NCBI GenBank assembly: GCA_900317715.1 | Contig: ONHS01000021.1 | Coordinates: 1 to 64,000, forward strand | Source: an uncultured Bacteroidales bacterium | Lineage (GTDB): Bacteria; Bacteroidota; Bacteroidia; Bacteroidales; WCHB1-69 | Direction of reading: 5' to 3' | DNA: 64,000 bases | Shown here: positions 26,868-36,602 of the stretch, in pieces | How the letters are laid out: each line of letters begins with the position of its first letter | Numbering within the stretch: the stretch's first letter is position 1 | The notes under the pieces: model-generated | What the model was told of the DNA's origin: nothing | The model's database searches: none | What the model saw: only the letters and a program-made list of their open reading frames with translations | Translations under genes and position numbers: made by a program

Positions 26868-26944
26868 TGGCAGTTAGCAGTTAGCAGTTAGCAGTTAGTA
26901 GTTAGCAGTTGGCTGTTGCCTTTTGCCTATTGCCTATTGCCTTA
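26868..26944. repeat. AGTTAGC tandem repeat and TTGCCTA tail downstream of FISUMP copy A
   Basis: About seven AGTTAGC/AGTTAGT words are followed by GTTGCC, TTTTGCC and TATTGCC words. The reverse complement of this tract lies directly after the terminator of FISUMP copy B (62738-62801), so it belongs to the duplicated unit. Confidence 0.85.
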
Positions 26945-26947
26945 ACA

Positions 26948-26985
26948 AAAAAAGTCCGCTACCTTTTCGGCAGCGGACTTTTTTA
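26948..26985 (-). terminator. terminator of FISUMP copy A
   Basis: AGTCCGCT and AGCGGACT arms with a GCCGAAAAGGT centre and flanking A/T runs on both sides form a strong bidirectional hairpin 22 bases after the gene. The same hairpin follows copy B at 62701-62737. Confidence 0.85.
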
Positions 26986-27006
26986 TCAGTAATACTAAAC
27001 GTACTG

Positions 27007-29465
27007 TTATTCTTCGTTCACTTTCACGCAGCGGACGCTGTACTTGTTTGCTTCGGGAGCACCGGAAGGAGTTCCGTTGTCGCAGTTGTAGTTGATCTCG
27101 AAGATCACGCCAGTGCCAGCCACATCAGAGCTTGAGCTGGTCCAGAAGCCTGCGAATGTCAGATGTTTCTGGAACTGATCAGCGGAAGCGTTGTAGAAAC
27201 CAGGAGCCATAGCGCTGAAGCCAGTCTCGTTAGTGCCGACATATTCAGGAAGCCAACCCGTGGTAGCTTTCAAATTCTCAACACTACCGGCAACAGCCAT
27301 CATTGCATTGTACTGAGCCAAAGTGGGAACAGCCCAACCTTCAGGACAGATGCCTTGGATAGGCGCATTCTCAGGAGAGGTAGCTCTCATCGGCGGGAAA
27401 ACGTCAGCCAAAGAATAGAGCATGCCGAAATCGGCGTTTTCAGCGTCCTCATCATAGTAAACTGCATTAGCAGCGCTCATTTTGAGGTTTTCAGCCATCC
27501 AGCAGTCGCAACCGATACGAACCGTTGTGTAGGAGTTGTTTTCAGCATCTTCTGCAATGAGACCTTCACCGCAAACCGGGAATTGGACGGTCACCAGCTG
27601 AGTGTCAGTGGTGATAACACCGCATACCACATCGACCACGTTCCAAACCACCTTGTAAGGAGTTTCGCTCGGAGCGAGGTCCTTTTCCTGATCCTCAGCT
27701 ACATAAACAGTATCCACTTCGGTTTCAGGCAACTCAGGAGCTTTAAGACTGTCAATGTTGAAGGTGCACTCACCATAAGGAAGGGTGATAGTCACAGCCT
27801 CGAACTGTTCTTCATAAGAAGGGAATTCTTTCTTGGAGACAATGAACACATCGTTACAAGGAACGAATTCATCGCAACCCTCGGGTTTAATTAAATAACG
27901 GTAACTGGCCGTGTTGACCGTGTCGAATTGTGAAGCATGAATCAACACATTATAGGAGCCAGCACCGTGGCTGGGACCATGGGAAATGACATTCCGCCAT
28001 TCATTGTCGTTATATTTTCTTTGCCATTGGATAGTGCCGGACACTTGAGTATTCGCATAAAGAGTGGTTGAATAAGTATTGTTGGGACACACTGTGGTAT
28101 CATTTCTGCCAATAGTACCGGGGTCGAAGGAAATGGCTTCATCAACCGTAACGCCATCGGTCGTGTCAGCCAGTTTACACACATTGTCAATAGCCACACC
28201 ATAGAAATCACCAGTTTCAGTAGGAGTATAAGTCAAACCATTAGCATCTGAAATCACTGCATTATCGCCATCCAACCATTGATAGCTGTAGTTGCTACTA
28301 CCACCAGTAGCTTCCGCCATAATGAGCGTAGTTCCATTGCAATTAGCGTTTGAAGAAATCGTACCAACTGCCAGCGGAGTGTAAACGGTGAGGTTGGCAA
28401 TTGTAATATTATCGTTTCCAGTTTCAACAACGCTACCGAGAACCTCGATGTTGGCCACGCTACCCGTAGCATTGGTGATTTTTCCTGTTAGCACAAATTG
28501 GCTGTTTGCCTCATCGTAAGTGACACCATAGTTACTGGCAAAGATACCAACAGGAGCATCAATAAATGCGAGAATAGTGACGTCTTCTGTAGGATCAAGG
28601 GATCCGGTTATTTCGACATCCAAAGGAATACGGAAATCCACGCCAGAGCAAACGTTTGCTTCAACAGGTTCAATTGCCACAGATCCATCAATTTCGTAGG
28701 AGTAGGTCACGATTACTACGCCATTAGCGCCTGCGCCACCATTGCGTTCGATGTTATTACCAACCACACGAACGCTATAACCTTGTGCGCTTTATTATCG
28801 GTGTGGCCGCCCATGCCTGCGATACCGGCAGGACCTTCAGCATAGCCGCCGTCGCCACTATGGGTCGATAACGTACCATAGCTGCCGTTTGAACCATTAC
28901 CGCCAGCAGTTGCATTTGCTTGGGGGATACAATCAGCAACTTGTCCGCCTAATGCACCATCAAAGTTGTAATAGTTTGGATAGCGGTTTACAGTGTTTTT
29001 CTTTACCGGCACAACGGTTTTACCACCGGCAGCCTTAAGAATGATACCATTAGAACCTGACACGGAGGAGAGATCGCCATCAACATTGGTTGAGCCTCCT
29101 TCGCTGGCTGTGCTTGTACCACCTTTACCAACGTGAATAGTGTAGCTGGTTTCTTGTGGGTTGGCAACTTCGAGGTAAGCGTATGCACCGCCACCGCCAC
29201 CGCCGCTGGCAGCTTCACCACCTTGGTGGTCATAAACATAACCACCGGCACCGCCGGCACCAATAGCCTCAAAACGAATGTTGGTCACCGTGATGGGAAT
29301 TCCATCCAGTTCGGTAGGCACCGTCCAGGTGTAGTCACCATTGCCATTCTGCACCTTGAACACCTCTGTCTTGTTGACAGCCGTCTGCGCAGAAAGGCTT
29401 CCTACGAATGCGAAAAGGCAGAAAAGTACCGCCAAACCGCAAATCTTAAATAAATCCTTTTTCAT
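27007..29465 (-). pseudogene. glycine-rich FISUMP surface protein, copy A, split by a frameshifting deletion
   Basis: Two frames together make one large secreted protein. The first (29465-28716) starts with a signal peptide ending GSLSAQ and a Gly-rich domain (GGAGGYVYDHQGG, then a run of six glycines, then TIHVGKGG). The second (28767-27007) holds beta-sandwich repeats and ends with a C-terminal FISUMP domain (Fibrobacter major paralogous domain; WMAENLKMS, ICPEGWAVPT, FWTSSSSD, YSVRCVKVN). Compared with copy B, 64 bases are missing just after GGHTDNK at about 28790. That shifts the frame and ends the first half early. An assembly error is possible because the locus has a close paralog. Likely role: cell-surface adhesin or structural protein. 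Confidence 0.85.
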
Positions 29466-29558
29466 AATAAACGTTTATAAATTATTTTTAATTATTTGGT
29501 ATTCAATTAGTTATATTGTTTAGTTAGACATTCTTAGCTTGCAAAATACTTCAATCGA

Positions 29559-29566
29559 CAAAAATA
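29559..29566 (-). promoter_or_regulatory. possible promoter -7 element of FISUMP copy A
   Basis: TATTTTTG followed by TCG on the minus strand, 94 bases before the copy A start; the long leader makes this less certain. Confidence 0.4.
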
Positions 29567-29703
29567 GTATTTTTTTTGAATCATTCTTCTACACTATCAA
29601 AAATAATGAACATGCCGAGTTTCATTAGTTTGAAATCCACTCCATTCATTATATATACGAATGGGGTCGTAAAATGTTACGTGATTTGTATTGATAAATT
29701 GTG

Positions 29704-29711
29704 TATTTTTG
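29704..29711 (+). promoter_or_regulatory. gpsA promoter -7 element
   Basis: TATTTTTG followed by CACGC, 23 bases before ATG 29735. It supports that start rather than the upstream TTG at 29576. Confidence 0.6.
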
Positions 29712-29734
29712 CACGCTTAAAAAATGTTAAAACG

Positions 29735-30781
29735 ATGAATGAACATCTGTCTCCGTCAATAGCGCCTCGCAGCAAGAAATCACGCGCCCGTTACAGGGTG
29801 GCGGTGATCGGCAGCGGCAGTTGGGCGACCGCTATTGTGAAGATTATCTCGGTCAACTTGGAGCACATCCACTGGTGGGTTCGCCAGGAGGAAATCGCCG
29901 AAAGCATTATCAAATACGGACATAACCCCAAATACTTGAGCTCCGTCTTCGTCAACCCCGAAGACGTGAAAGTGAGCACCGATATCAAGAGTACAGTCTC
30001 CCGCGCAGATTATGTGATTATCGTCACGCCATCAGCCTACCTGCACAAGACCCTCGAACCGCTCAAACGTTCACAACTTTCCAAAAAGAAGATCATCCTC
30101 GCCGTCAAGGGCATTGTGCCGGAGACCATGCAACTCATCAGCGACTACATGCAGTCGCAGTTCAAAGTGCCTCTGGATCAGTTATGTATCATCAGTGGAC
30201 CGTCGCATGCGGAAGAAATCGCACAGGAGAAATTCACCTTCCTGACCGCCGCTTCCACGAATCAAGAACTTGCGGAAACGGTGGCGAAGTTCTTCACCAC
30301 GCGCTACTGCCGCACCTCCGTCTCCAGCGACGTGATGGGCGCGGAACTCTCCATTGTCCTCAAAAACATCTATGCGCTTGGCGCCGGCATCTACAGTGGT
30401 CTTGGTTATGGCGACAACTTCATTGCCGCCTATGTGGCCAACTGTCTGAAGGAGATGAAGTACTTTGTATCAGAGGTTTACCCTAACGAAAACCGCCATA
30501 TTTCCGATTCCGTCTATCTCGGCGACCTTCTCGTGACCGCCTACTCCACTTTCAGCCGCAACCGCCTCTTCGGCATTATGATCGGCCACGGTTTGTCGGT
30601 ACGCGTGTCGTTGTTGGAGCTGCGCATGGTGTCTGAAGGCTACACCGCCTGTCGCTGCGTGCACGAAATCAACAAGAAAATCGGAGCTGAAATCCCGATT
30701 GTGGAGACTATCTACGGCATTTTGTACGAAAACAACAACGTCTCCTCTGAAATGCAGCGCATCGCCGAACATTTTGTATAA
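29735..30781 (+). CDS. gpsA: glycerol-3-phosphate dehydrogenase [NAD(P)+]
   Basis: Reduces dihydroxyacetone phosphate to sn-glycerol 3-phosphate for phospholipid synthesis in the cytoplasm. From ATG 29735 it is 348 residues. It has the nucleotide-binding VIGSGSWATA (usual form GxGxxG), VIIVTPSAYLHKTL, AVKGIVPET, the ISGPSHAEEIA active-site region and KNIYALGAGIYSGLGYGDN. The frame is open to 29576, but the upstream part carries no family sequence and contains the promoter. Its stop shares one base with the next ATG. Confidence 0.93.
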   Translation: MNEHLSPSIAPRSKKSRARYRVAVIGSGSWATAIVKIISVNLEHIHWWVRQEEIAESIIKYGHNPKYLSSVFVNPEDVKVSTDIKSTVSRADYVIIVTPSAYLHKTLEPLKRSQLSKKKIILAVKGIVPETMQLISDYMQSQFKVPLDQLCIISGPSHAEEIAQEKFTFLTAASTNQELAETVAKFFTTRYCRTSVSSDVMGAELSIVLKNIYALGAGIYSGLGYGDNFIAAYVANCLKEMKYFVSEVYPNENRHISDSVYLGDLLVTAYSTFSRNRLFGIMIGHGLSVRVSLLELRMVSEGYTACRCVHEINKKIGAEIPIVETIYGILYENNNVSSEMQRIAEHFV

Positions 30782-31722
30782 TGATTCGTTACCTCAAACA
30801 TTCCGAGATCGATTCCGAAAAATGGAACCAGACTGTGCGTAATAGTCTGTCTCCTAACGTATTGGCAGAATACGAGTTGTTAGATCTGCTCACGGGTGAC
30901 GACACCTGGCATGCACTCGTCAATGACGACTACCAGGCCGTGATGCCGCTCCCGACCCGCCAAAAAGGAGTGTTAAAATATGTTTACACACCGTTCTTTC
31001 TGCCGCAGATGGGCATCTTCTATCGACAAGATATCCGAATGTCGGTTTATGTCCACTTTCTTGAAGAGATCTCCAAGCATTATGTGCTGGCCGATGTGCT
31101 CATGAACGAACAAAATGCTCAGGATATTGATGAAGAATTCCCGCCTCATTTTGTCTCCTACACATTGTCGATGCATCTACCTTACAATGAGCTATATAGC
31201 CAATTCCACGAGAACACGAAGCGGAACATTAAGGCGGCGCAGAAGCACCAGTGCCGAATCACGGTGCAGGAGGAGAAGGTGGCGGACATTATTGCACTTT
31301 TCCGCACGAACAAGGGTTCGGAGGAGGCCGTCAACTTTCGCAACGACGATTACACGAGATTGCAGAAGGTATCTGATTACTTGCTGGAACACAATCTGTT
31401 AGAAATTTACGGAGTACGGACGAACGACAACAAACTGGCGGCAGGTGCTTTATTCGTGAAAGACGGGAAACGCCGTTGGTTCTGGTTCTCCGGTCGCGAC
31501 AACCAACTTTCAGAGTGCAAACCCATGTTCCTGTTGCTCGACGCTTATATCCGCGACCACGCGGAATCTGACCTCGACCTCGACTTCAATGGATCTTCTA
31601 ATCCGAACGTCGCACGGCTGTACCAGGGTTTCGGAGGCGCAAAACGCCTCATCCCGTTCATTCGGCTATTCAAAAACAAACTTTGGGAAATAATCCTATC
31701 AAAATGGTTATCGAAATTATAA
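30781..31722 (+). CDS. FemAB/GNAT-like acyltransferase
   Basis: A 313-residue soluble protein with a double-GNAT layout. The C-terminal half (EIYGVRTNDNKLAAGALFVKDG, then FSGRDNQLSECKPMFLLLDAYI, then LDFNGSSNPNVARLYQGFGG) is the typical acetyltransferase-6/FemAB pattern. Such proteins move an aminoacyl or acyl group to peptidoglycan, exopolysaccharide or lipids. The acceptor is unknown. Translationally coupled to gpsA (TAATG overlap). Its stop codon begins a TAACCG repeat tract. Confidence 0.75.
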   Translation: MIRYLKHSEIDSEKWNQTVRNSLSPNVLAEYELLDLLTGDDTWHALVNDDYQAVMPLPTRQKGVLKYVYTPFFLPQMGIFYRQDIRMSVYVHFLEEISKHYVLADVLMNEQNAQDIDEEFPPHFVSYTLSMHLPYNELYSQFHENTKRNIKAAQKHQCRITVQEEKVADIIALFRTNKGSEEAVNFRNDDYTRLQKVSDYLLEHNLLEIYGVRTNDNKLAAGALFVKDGKRRWFWFSGRDNQLSECKPMFLLLDAYIRDHAESDLDLDFNGSSNPNVARLYQGFGGAKRLIPFIRLFKNKLWEIILSKWLSKL

Positions 31723-31809
31723 CCGTGTAACCGTTAACCATTATTCCTAGGGCTCGCTACTCTCACCCTAGGCTAACATAGGTCGTTTTGGAATAAATAT
31801 TAACCGTTA
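31720..31809. repeat. CCTAGGG palindrome element flanked by TAACCG repeats
   Basis: The tract starts at the stop codon of the FemAB-like gene (TAACCGTGTAACCGTTAACC) and ends at the stop of the convergent LutA-like gene (TTAACCGTTA). In its centre, arms CCTAGGG (31746-31752) and CCCTAGG (31766-31772) form a hairpin. The core, GCCTAGGGTGAG then GCGAGCCCTAGGA on the minus strand, recurs at 57781-57811. Confidence 0.85.
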
Positions 31810-32562
31810 TTCTTCGCCTTTAAGGATATCTGCAATATGGATAATCCCCAAATCCACATTGTGTTGCTGCTTGAAAGCATCCATGAGTTGGAGACAATGG
31901 ATGTCGGTGGAGGTGATGTATTCAGCGCCTTGATCGTATGCGCGCTGCACGATTTCACCGGTCATTTTCTCGGTGGCATCGGGGTTGAGCATGGGGAAAC
32001 GACCATTGGCACCGCAACAACCGTGTACTTCCGTGTCTTCTATCAAATCCAGCCCCCGAGTGTTCTTCAGCAGGGTTTCGGGCGCATGGTTATCCGGATA
32101 AAGATGACGCGCCGCACACGATTTGAAATAGAATACCCGATGCGGGAATGTGTTTCCTAACGAATTAACGTTCAAAACGTTGACAATGTAATCGCACAAC
32201 TCACGAACATTGCTTACGAATGTGCTCAGTTCATTGGGCAGGGTGGAATTCTTGAGAATGAGGTCGTAATAGCGACGCATGAAGCCAGCACAAGCTGTGT
32301 CTGGAATCACCACAGGGAACTTTGATTTGTGCAGTTCGCAATACTCCGTGTAGGATTTGATGACCTGATAGCCTAAGTCCTTGGCGTACTGCATTTCCCC
32401 TTCCATAAAAAACCGACGACCGCAACAGGTGCTCTCCATCTCATAATGGCTGAACTGACCAAGGCGGTCCAGCACTTCAATCACGCTGGAAACCGTTTCC
32501 GCCTGGAACAAATCCATCTGACACGGAACGTACAAAAACACTGTCTGTTTCGAATCGCCCAT
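31807..32562 (-). CDS. LutA-like (Fe-S)-binding cysteine-rich-domain protein
   Basis: 251 residues with two cysteine-rich CCG domains as in LutA/YkgE and the GlpC/heterodisulfide-reductase subunits. Domain 1 has PCQMD, STCCGRRFF and DTACAGFM; domain 2 has KSCAARH, HGCCGANGRF and STDIHCLQLM. LutA works with LutB and LutC in lactate oxidation, but those genes are not adjacent, so lactate use is only one possibility. Follows the ribonucleotide reductase on the same strand with a repeat tract between. Confidence 0.82.
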   Translation of the reverse strand: MGDSKQTVFLYVPCQMDLFQAETVSSVIEVLDRLGQFSHYEMESTCCGRRFFMEGEMQYAKDLGYQVIKSYTEYCELHKSKFPVVIPDTACAGFMRRYYDLILKNSTLPNELSTFVSNVRELCDYIVNVLNVNSLGNTFPHRVFYFKSCAARHLYPDNHAPETLLKNTRGLDLIEDTEVHGCCGANGRFPMLNPDATEKMTGEIVQRAYDQGAEYITSTDIHCLQLMDAFKQQHNVDLGIIHIADILKGEE

Positions 32563-32569
32563 TGTTTGG

Positions 32570-32653
32570 TTTAAGGTTTATAGTTTATGGTTTAGGGGTT
32601 AGACGGTTAAACGGTTAGTCTTATCATCATCTTTTCACACGTCACACGTCTTA
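32570..32653. repeat. TTTAAGG/GGTTAG tract and ACACGTC words after the ribonucleotide reductase
   Basis: From the nrdJ stop (32651-32653) reading leftward there is GACGTGTGACGTGTG, then tandem TAACCGTTTAACCG and CTATAAACCTTAAACC words. Related to the tracts at 5331-5382 and 10050-10132. Confidence 0.75.
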
Positions 32654-35365
32654 ATTTCCGCATTTTGCGTAGCCGCAGTTCGAACACGTCAAACATCCTT
32701 CCTTGAATTCCATCGTGTCTTTCTGGTGGCAGTTGGGACATTCTACGCCTTTCTGACGCGTACCATCCTGGATGAATTTCTTCAGGGCGCGGCAGACGCC
32801 ATTACGCCATGAGTTGATGCTCTCCTGACGGAAGTTGAGGCCTGAAATGATATTCACAACGTGGTTCACGGGGATGCCGTTGCGCAACAACGCGGAGGTC
32901 ATCTTGGCGTAGTTCCAGAACTCTTGGTCGAAGCAACGATCCAAACCACGCAAAATCACTTCGTAACCCGCCTTGTCTTGGTAGATGAAGTCGTAAGACT
33001 TCGTACCATCATCGTGGCGATTCTTCACAATCGTGCCGTGATCGACCCACTTGGGCAACAGGAAGCTCTCGTCGCCCGTCTTACCAGTGAAAATCTCGTA
33101 AGGTTTGTCGTTATAGATACCGATGTACGCCACCCAATCCTCATTATTGTTCTTGAAATGGATGACATCAGCGTGCAGCTCGCGCGGACGCTTGAAGTTC
33201 TTCGGTTTCTCCTCTTCCTGTTTGGGTTTTTGATCGATGGAATTGAGCACACCATCGCGGGAGCCTTCGCGATAGACGGTCAGACCCTTGCAACCCACCT
33301 CCCATGCTTTCATGTAGAGGTCACCGACCACCTCTTCGGTGATGTCGGCGGGCAGGTTGACGGTCACAGAGATGGAGTGGTCCACCCACTTCTGCACAGA
33401 GCCTTGCAACTCGACTTTCTTGATGTAGTCGGTGTCGGCGGCGGTGGCTTTGTAGTAAGGTGACTGATCCACGAGTGCGAGCACATCCTTTTCGTCCATG
33501 CTCTTCAGTTGCTCCAACGTGTAACCTTTGGTTTCAGCCCAAACCACGAATTTGTGGTGGAACACCATGTACTCCTCGAACATGTCGCCCACAGTGTCTT
33601 TCACCACCGTTTTCTTGGATGCCATGTCGTTGGGGTTGATTTTTCTGCGGCGTTTATACACCACATTGAAAGCGGGTTCAATACCAGAAGTGGTTTGTGT
33701 ACAAATACTTACGCTTCCCGTAGGCGCGATGGTGAGCAGGGCGATGTTACGACGACCATAACGAATCATATCATCGTAAAGTTTCGGATCTGCGTCACGC
33801 AAACGTTGGATGAAGGGGTTGTGACCCTCTTTGATGCAGCTGTAGATCGGGAATGCACCGCGCTCCTTGGCCATCGTGACAGAGGAACGGTAAGCGGCGA
33901 GCGCCAGCTGTTTGTGCACTTCCGTAGAGAAAGCATTGGCCTCGTCGGTGCCGTAGGTCAGGCCGAGGGCGGCGAGCATGTCGCCTTCTGCAGTGATACC
34001 CAGACCAGTACGACGGCCTTTGAGGGACTGTTTGCGGATCTTGAGCCAGAGTTCCTTTTCTACCCGTTTCACAGACTCACTCTCGGGATCGCTCTCAATC
34101 TTGGAGAGGATGGAGTCGATTTTCTCCAATTCCAGGTCGATGATGTCGTCCATCAGACGTTGCGCGCACTGCACATGCTGACGGAAACGCGGCATGTTGA
34201 AAGTAGCGTTGTCGGTGAACGGATTATCGACGTAACTGTAGAGGTTCATGGAGATCAAACGGCAGCTGTCGTAAGGACAGAGCGGAATCTCACCGCAAGG
34301 GTTTGTGGAAACCGTCTCGAAGCCTTCGTCCTGATAGCAGTCGGGGATGGACTCCTTGCGGATGTTGTCCCAGAAGAGGACGCCGGGTTCGGCGGATTTC
34401 CACGCGTTGTGGATGATTTTGTCCCACAATTTCTTCGCATCAATCGATTTTACCACCTTCGGGTCATTGCTATTGATGGGATATTGTTGGGTATAAGAGG
34501 TATGGTTTTGGACGCTTTGCATGAATTCATCATCCACTCTCACGGAGACGTTTGCTCCGGTGACTTTGCCTTGTGTCATTTTGGCATCTATAAACTGTTC
34601 AGCATCAGGATGTTTGATAGAAATGGAAAGCATCAAAGCACCGCGACGGCCATCCTGAGCCACTTCGCGGGTTGAGTTGGAGAAGCGTTCCATGAAGGGC
34701 ACGATGCCCGTAGAGGTTTGTGCGCAGTTCTGCACGTGACTGCCGGAAGGACGAATGTCGGACATATCATGACCCACGCCGCCACGACGTTTCATCAACT
34801 GTACTTGCTCCTCGTCCATCTTCATAATACCGCCATATGAATCTGCGTGACCGTTGTTGCCGATCACGAAACAGTTGGAAAGAGAAACCACTTGGTACTT
34901 GTTGCCGATGCCAGCCATTGGGCTGCCCTGCGGAATCACATATTTAAAGTGGTCGAAAAGACCGAAGATTTCCTCTTCACTCATCGGGTTGGCATAGCGA
35001 CGCTCAATACGGGCGAACTCGCGGGCCATGCGACGATGCATATCCTCGGGCGTGCGTTCCACCAACTCGCCATTGGCGTTCTTCAGCGCGTATTTGTCAA
35101 TCCAAACGCCAGCGGCTAATTCGTCGCCGCCGAAATAGCGGACCACATCCGGGAAAATCTCCTCCTTGGTATAGACCACCTCGGCGGAAACTTCCTCCTC
35201 TTTGTTTTCAGGTTGCACCACCCCGGATTCCTGCGCATACTTCTGCATGACGGAACTGCGGTTGGCGATTAATTCACTCATCGAATTTTGCAGCTGTTTG
35301 TTCAACATTTCCTGCTCCACTTCCTCATCATTCACTGCACTGAAAAGAGATAAATCTTCACTCAT
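32651..35365 (-). CDS. nrdJ: adenosylcobalamin-dependent (class II) ribonucleotide reductase
   Basis: Reduces ribonucleotides to deoxyribonucleotides with a B12-derived radical, without oxygen or a second subunit. About 904 residues from ATG 35365. Visible are the N-terminal active-site cysteine SLSNCFVIG (Cys165), the NPCGEIPLCPYDSCRLISMNL block with the thiyl-radical region, and APTGSVS. The C-terminal zinc-ribbon-like tail is CPNCHQKDTMEF then CLTCSNCGYAKCG. The frame is open to 35485, but the extra 40 residues lack family sequence. No cobalamin riboswitch is visible upstream. Confidence 0.93.
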   Translation of the reverse strand: MSEDLSLFSAVNDEEVEQEMLNKQLQNSMSELIANRSSVMQKYAQESGVVQPENKEEEVSAEVVYTKEEIFPDVVRYFGGDELAAGVWIDKYALKNANGELVERTPEDMHRRMAREFARIERRYANPMSEEEIFGLFDHFKYVIPQGSPMAGIGNKYQVVSLSNCFVIGNNGHADSYGGIMKMDEEQVQLMKRRGGVGHDMSDIRPSGSHVQNCAQTSTGIVPFMERFSNSTREVAQDGRRGALMLSISIKHPDAEQFIDAKMTQGKVTGANVSVRVDDEFMQSVQNHTSYTQQYPINSNDPKVVKSIDAKKLWDKIIHNAWKSAEPGVLFWDNIRKESIPDCYQDEGFETVSTNPCGEIPLCPYDSCRLISMNLYSYVDNPFTDNATFNMPRFRQHVQCAQRLMDDIIDLELEKIDSILSKIESDPESESVKRVEKELWLKIRKQSLKGRRTGLGITAEGDMLAALGLTYGTDEANAFSTEVHKQLALAAYRSSVTMAKERGAFPIYSCIKEGHNPFIQRLRDADPKLYDDMIRYGRRNIALLTIAPTGSVSICTQTTSGIEPAFNVVYKRRRKINPNDMASKKTVVKDTVGDMFEEYMVFHHKFVVWAETKGYTLEQLKSMDEKDVLALVDQSPYYKATAADTDYIKKVELQGSVQKWVDHSISVTVNLPADITEEVVGDLYMKAWEVGCKGLTVYREGSRDGVLNSIDQKPKQEEEKPKNFKRPRELHADVIHFKNNNEDWVAYIGIYNDKPYEIFTGKTGDESFLLPKWVDHGTIVKNRHDDGTKSYDFIYQDKAGYEVILRGLDRCFDQEFWNYAKMTSALLRNGIPVNHVVNIISGLNFRQESINSWRNGVCRALKKFIQDGTRQKGVECPNCHQKDTMEFKEGCLTCSNCGYAKCGN

Positions 35366-35658
35366 AATAATATGGCGGTTTTTGGTTTTTCTATCTTTTG
35401 CAAATTTGGCATTTTCGCTCGAAAAAACGCTCATTTCACACTTCCAATCTCTTAGAAAAATAGTTATTTGGCTGACTATCAACACATTATAGAAACGCAG
35501 AAGCGCTTATTTCGAGATTGCTAAAATAGATAATTGAATCGTATTTATCACCCTCTACCCACCGCTAATTATTAACAAAAAGCCGTTAATAATTTTTATG
35601 GATTGATTATTAACGACTTATTTTGAAAAAAAAATTTTTGGCACAAAATTTACTTCAT
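35366..35658. other. 293-base AT-rich gap upstream of nrdJ
   Basis: No gene, riboswitch or RNA is recognisable. It holds the inverted repeat listed separately and several TTATTAAC words. One of the two largest gene-free stretches in the window. Confidence 0.6.
35567..35594. promoter_or_regulatory. inverted repeat, possible operator upstream of nrdJ
   Basis: AATTATTAAC (35567-35576) and GTTAATAATT (35585-35594) are a perfect 10-bp inverted repeat with an 8-base spacer. A further ATTATTAAC copy follows near 35606. The size and symmetry suit a dimeric regulator; the regulator is unknown. Confidence 0.45.
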
Positions 35659-36498
35659 TCAGATTTTTTCAAACTTTGCGGCCACCCATTTGTCCTTCGT
35701 TTTGTGGTCGATGTATTTGAGGCCATTTTGGGCGCAACAGTAGTGCAAAGCGGGCAAATCCTGTTCGTAGAAACCGCTGAGGAAAAGTAACGCTTTGTCA
35801 TTCATACACTTAACGTATTGTGGAATATCTTGTAGCAAGATGTTGCGATTGATGTTGGCCAGAATGATGTCGTAACTTTCATTGCCGAGCAACGAAGCAT
35901 CGCCCAGCAAGACTTTCAATTGTTCGCAATGATTGTGTTGCGCATTTTCCACGCCATTCCGGTAAGCCCATTCGTCGTTGTCGATGGCCGTGACGGGGGT
36001 CGCCCCCTTCATGGTGGCAAGGATAGCCAGCACACCCGTACCCGCGCCCATGTCAAGCACCGCCTTGCCTCGCACGTCGGTTTCCAACAGGTAGGAAACC
36101 ATCTGTGCGGTAGTGGCGTGGTGCGCCGTTCCGAACGACATCTTAGGTTCAATCACGATTTCGTAATTCGCATCCGTGCGCGCAGGGTGGAAGGGAGCGC
36201 GAATGTAGCATCCCTCGATCATCACCGGCTCGTAATTGGCCTCCCAAGCGGCATTCCAGTCCTTGTCTTCCATCTGGGCCACCGAATAGGAAACCTTTAC
36301 CTCCGGAAACTGCTGCGCATCCAGCATATCCTTGAAAACGTCTTCCTGATAGTCCTTTTCGGGAATGTAGCAAAGAAGCTCGTTCTCGTTTTCGCCGTCC
36401 ATGAAACTGTCACATCCAGCCTCCGCCATCAACGAGGTGAAAATCTCCTTCCACGGATCGGCGGGGGTAATATTCAATTTGATCTCCAAATATTTCAT
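35659..36498 (-). CDS. prmA: ribosomal protein L11 methyltransferase
   Basis: Methylates lysines and the N terminus of ribosomal protein L11 using S-adenosylmethionine. 279 residues from MKYLEIKL at 36498; an ATG two codons upstream (36504) is also possible. The SAM-binding motif VLDMGAGTGVLAILA is followed by AIDNDEWAYRNGVENAQHN and LANINRNILL (the NPPY-like position in this family). The preceding PKMSFGTAHHATT is highly typical of PrmA. Confidence 0.92.
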   Translation of the reverse strand: MKYLEIKLNITPADPWKEIFTSLMAEAGCDSFMDGENENELLCYIPEKDYQEDVFKDMLDAQQFPEVKVSYSVAQMEDKDWNAAWEANYEPVMIEGCYIRAPFHPARTDANYEIVIEPKMSFGTAHHATTAQMVSYLLETDVRGKAVLDMGAGTGVLAILATMKGATPVTAIDNDEWAYRNGVENAQHNHCEQLKVLLGDASLLGNESYDIILANINRNILLQDIPQYVKCMNDKALLFLSGFYEQDLPALHYCCAQNGLKYIDHKTKDKWVAAKFEKI

Positions 36499-36534
36499 AT
36501 ACAATACATTATCAATACGGAAATACCACCATTA

Positions 36535-36602
36535 TGTACAAGGGCTTATGCCCTTGCCTGTAATATGTCAGCCCTAACGGGCTTCTTAAGGAAGAGGTTT
36601 TA
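36535..36602. repeat. hairpin repeat downstream of the PepSY-like gene
   Basis: Starting at the stop codon of the minus-strand PepSY-like gene: TTAAG and AGCCC words, a small hairpin AGCCC/GGGCT, GACATATTACAGG, then hairpin CAAGGGC/GCCCTTG (36539-36545 with 36550-36556, loop TTAT). The CTTCCTTAAGAAGCCC to GACATAT part matches the element at 57812-57852. Confidence 0.75.

Noticed and set aside
29576-29734. N-terminal extension of GpsA from a TTG at 29576
   Set aside because: The segment contains the promoter and codes for nothing conserved; ATG 29735 gives the standard GpsA start.
33509-34675. Long plus-strand open frame of 388 codons
   Set aside because: Antisense to the ribonucleotide reductase gene; composition is that of a reverse-frame shadow.
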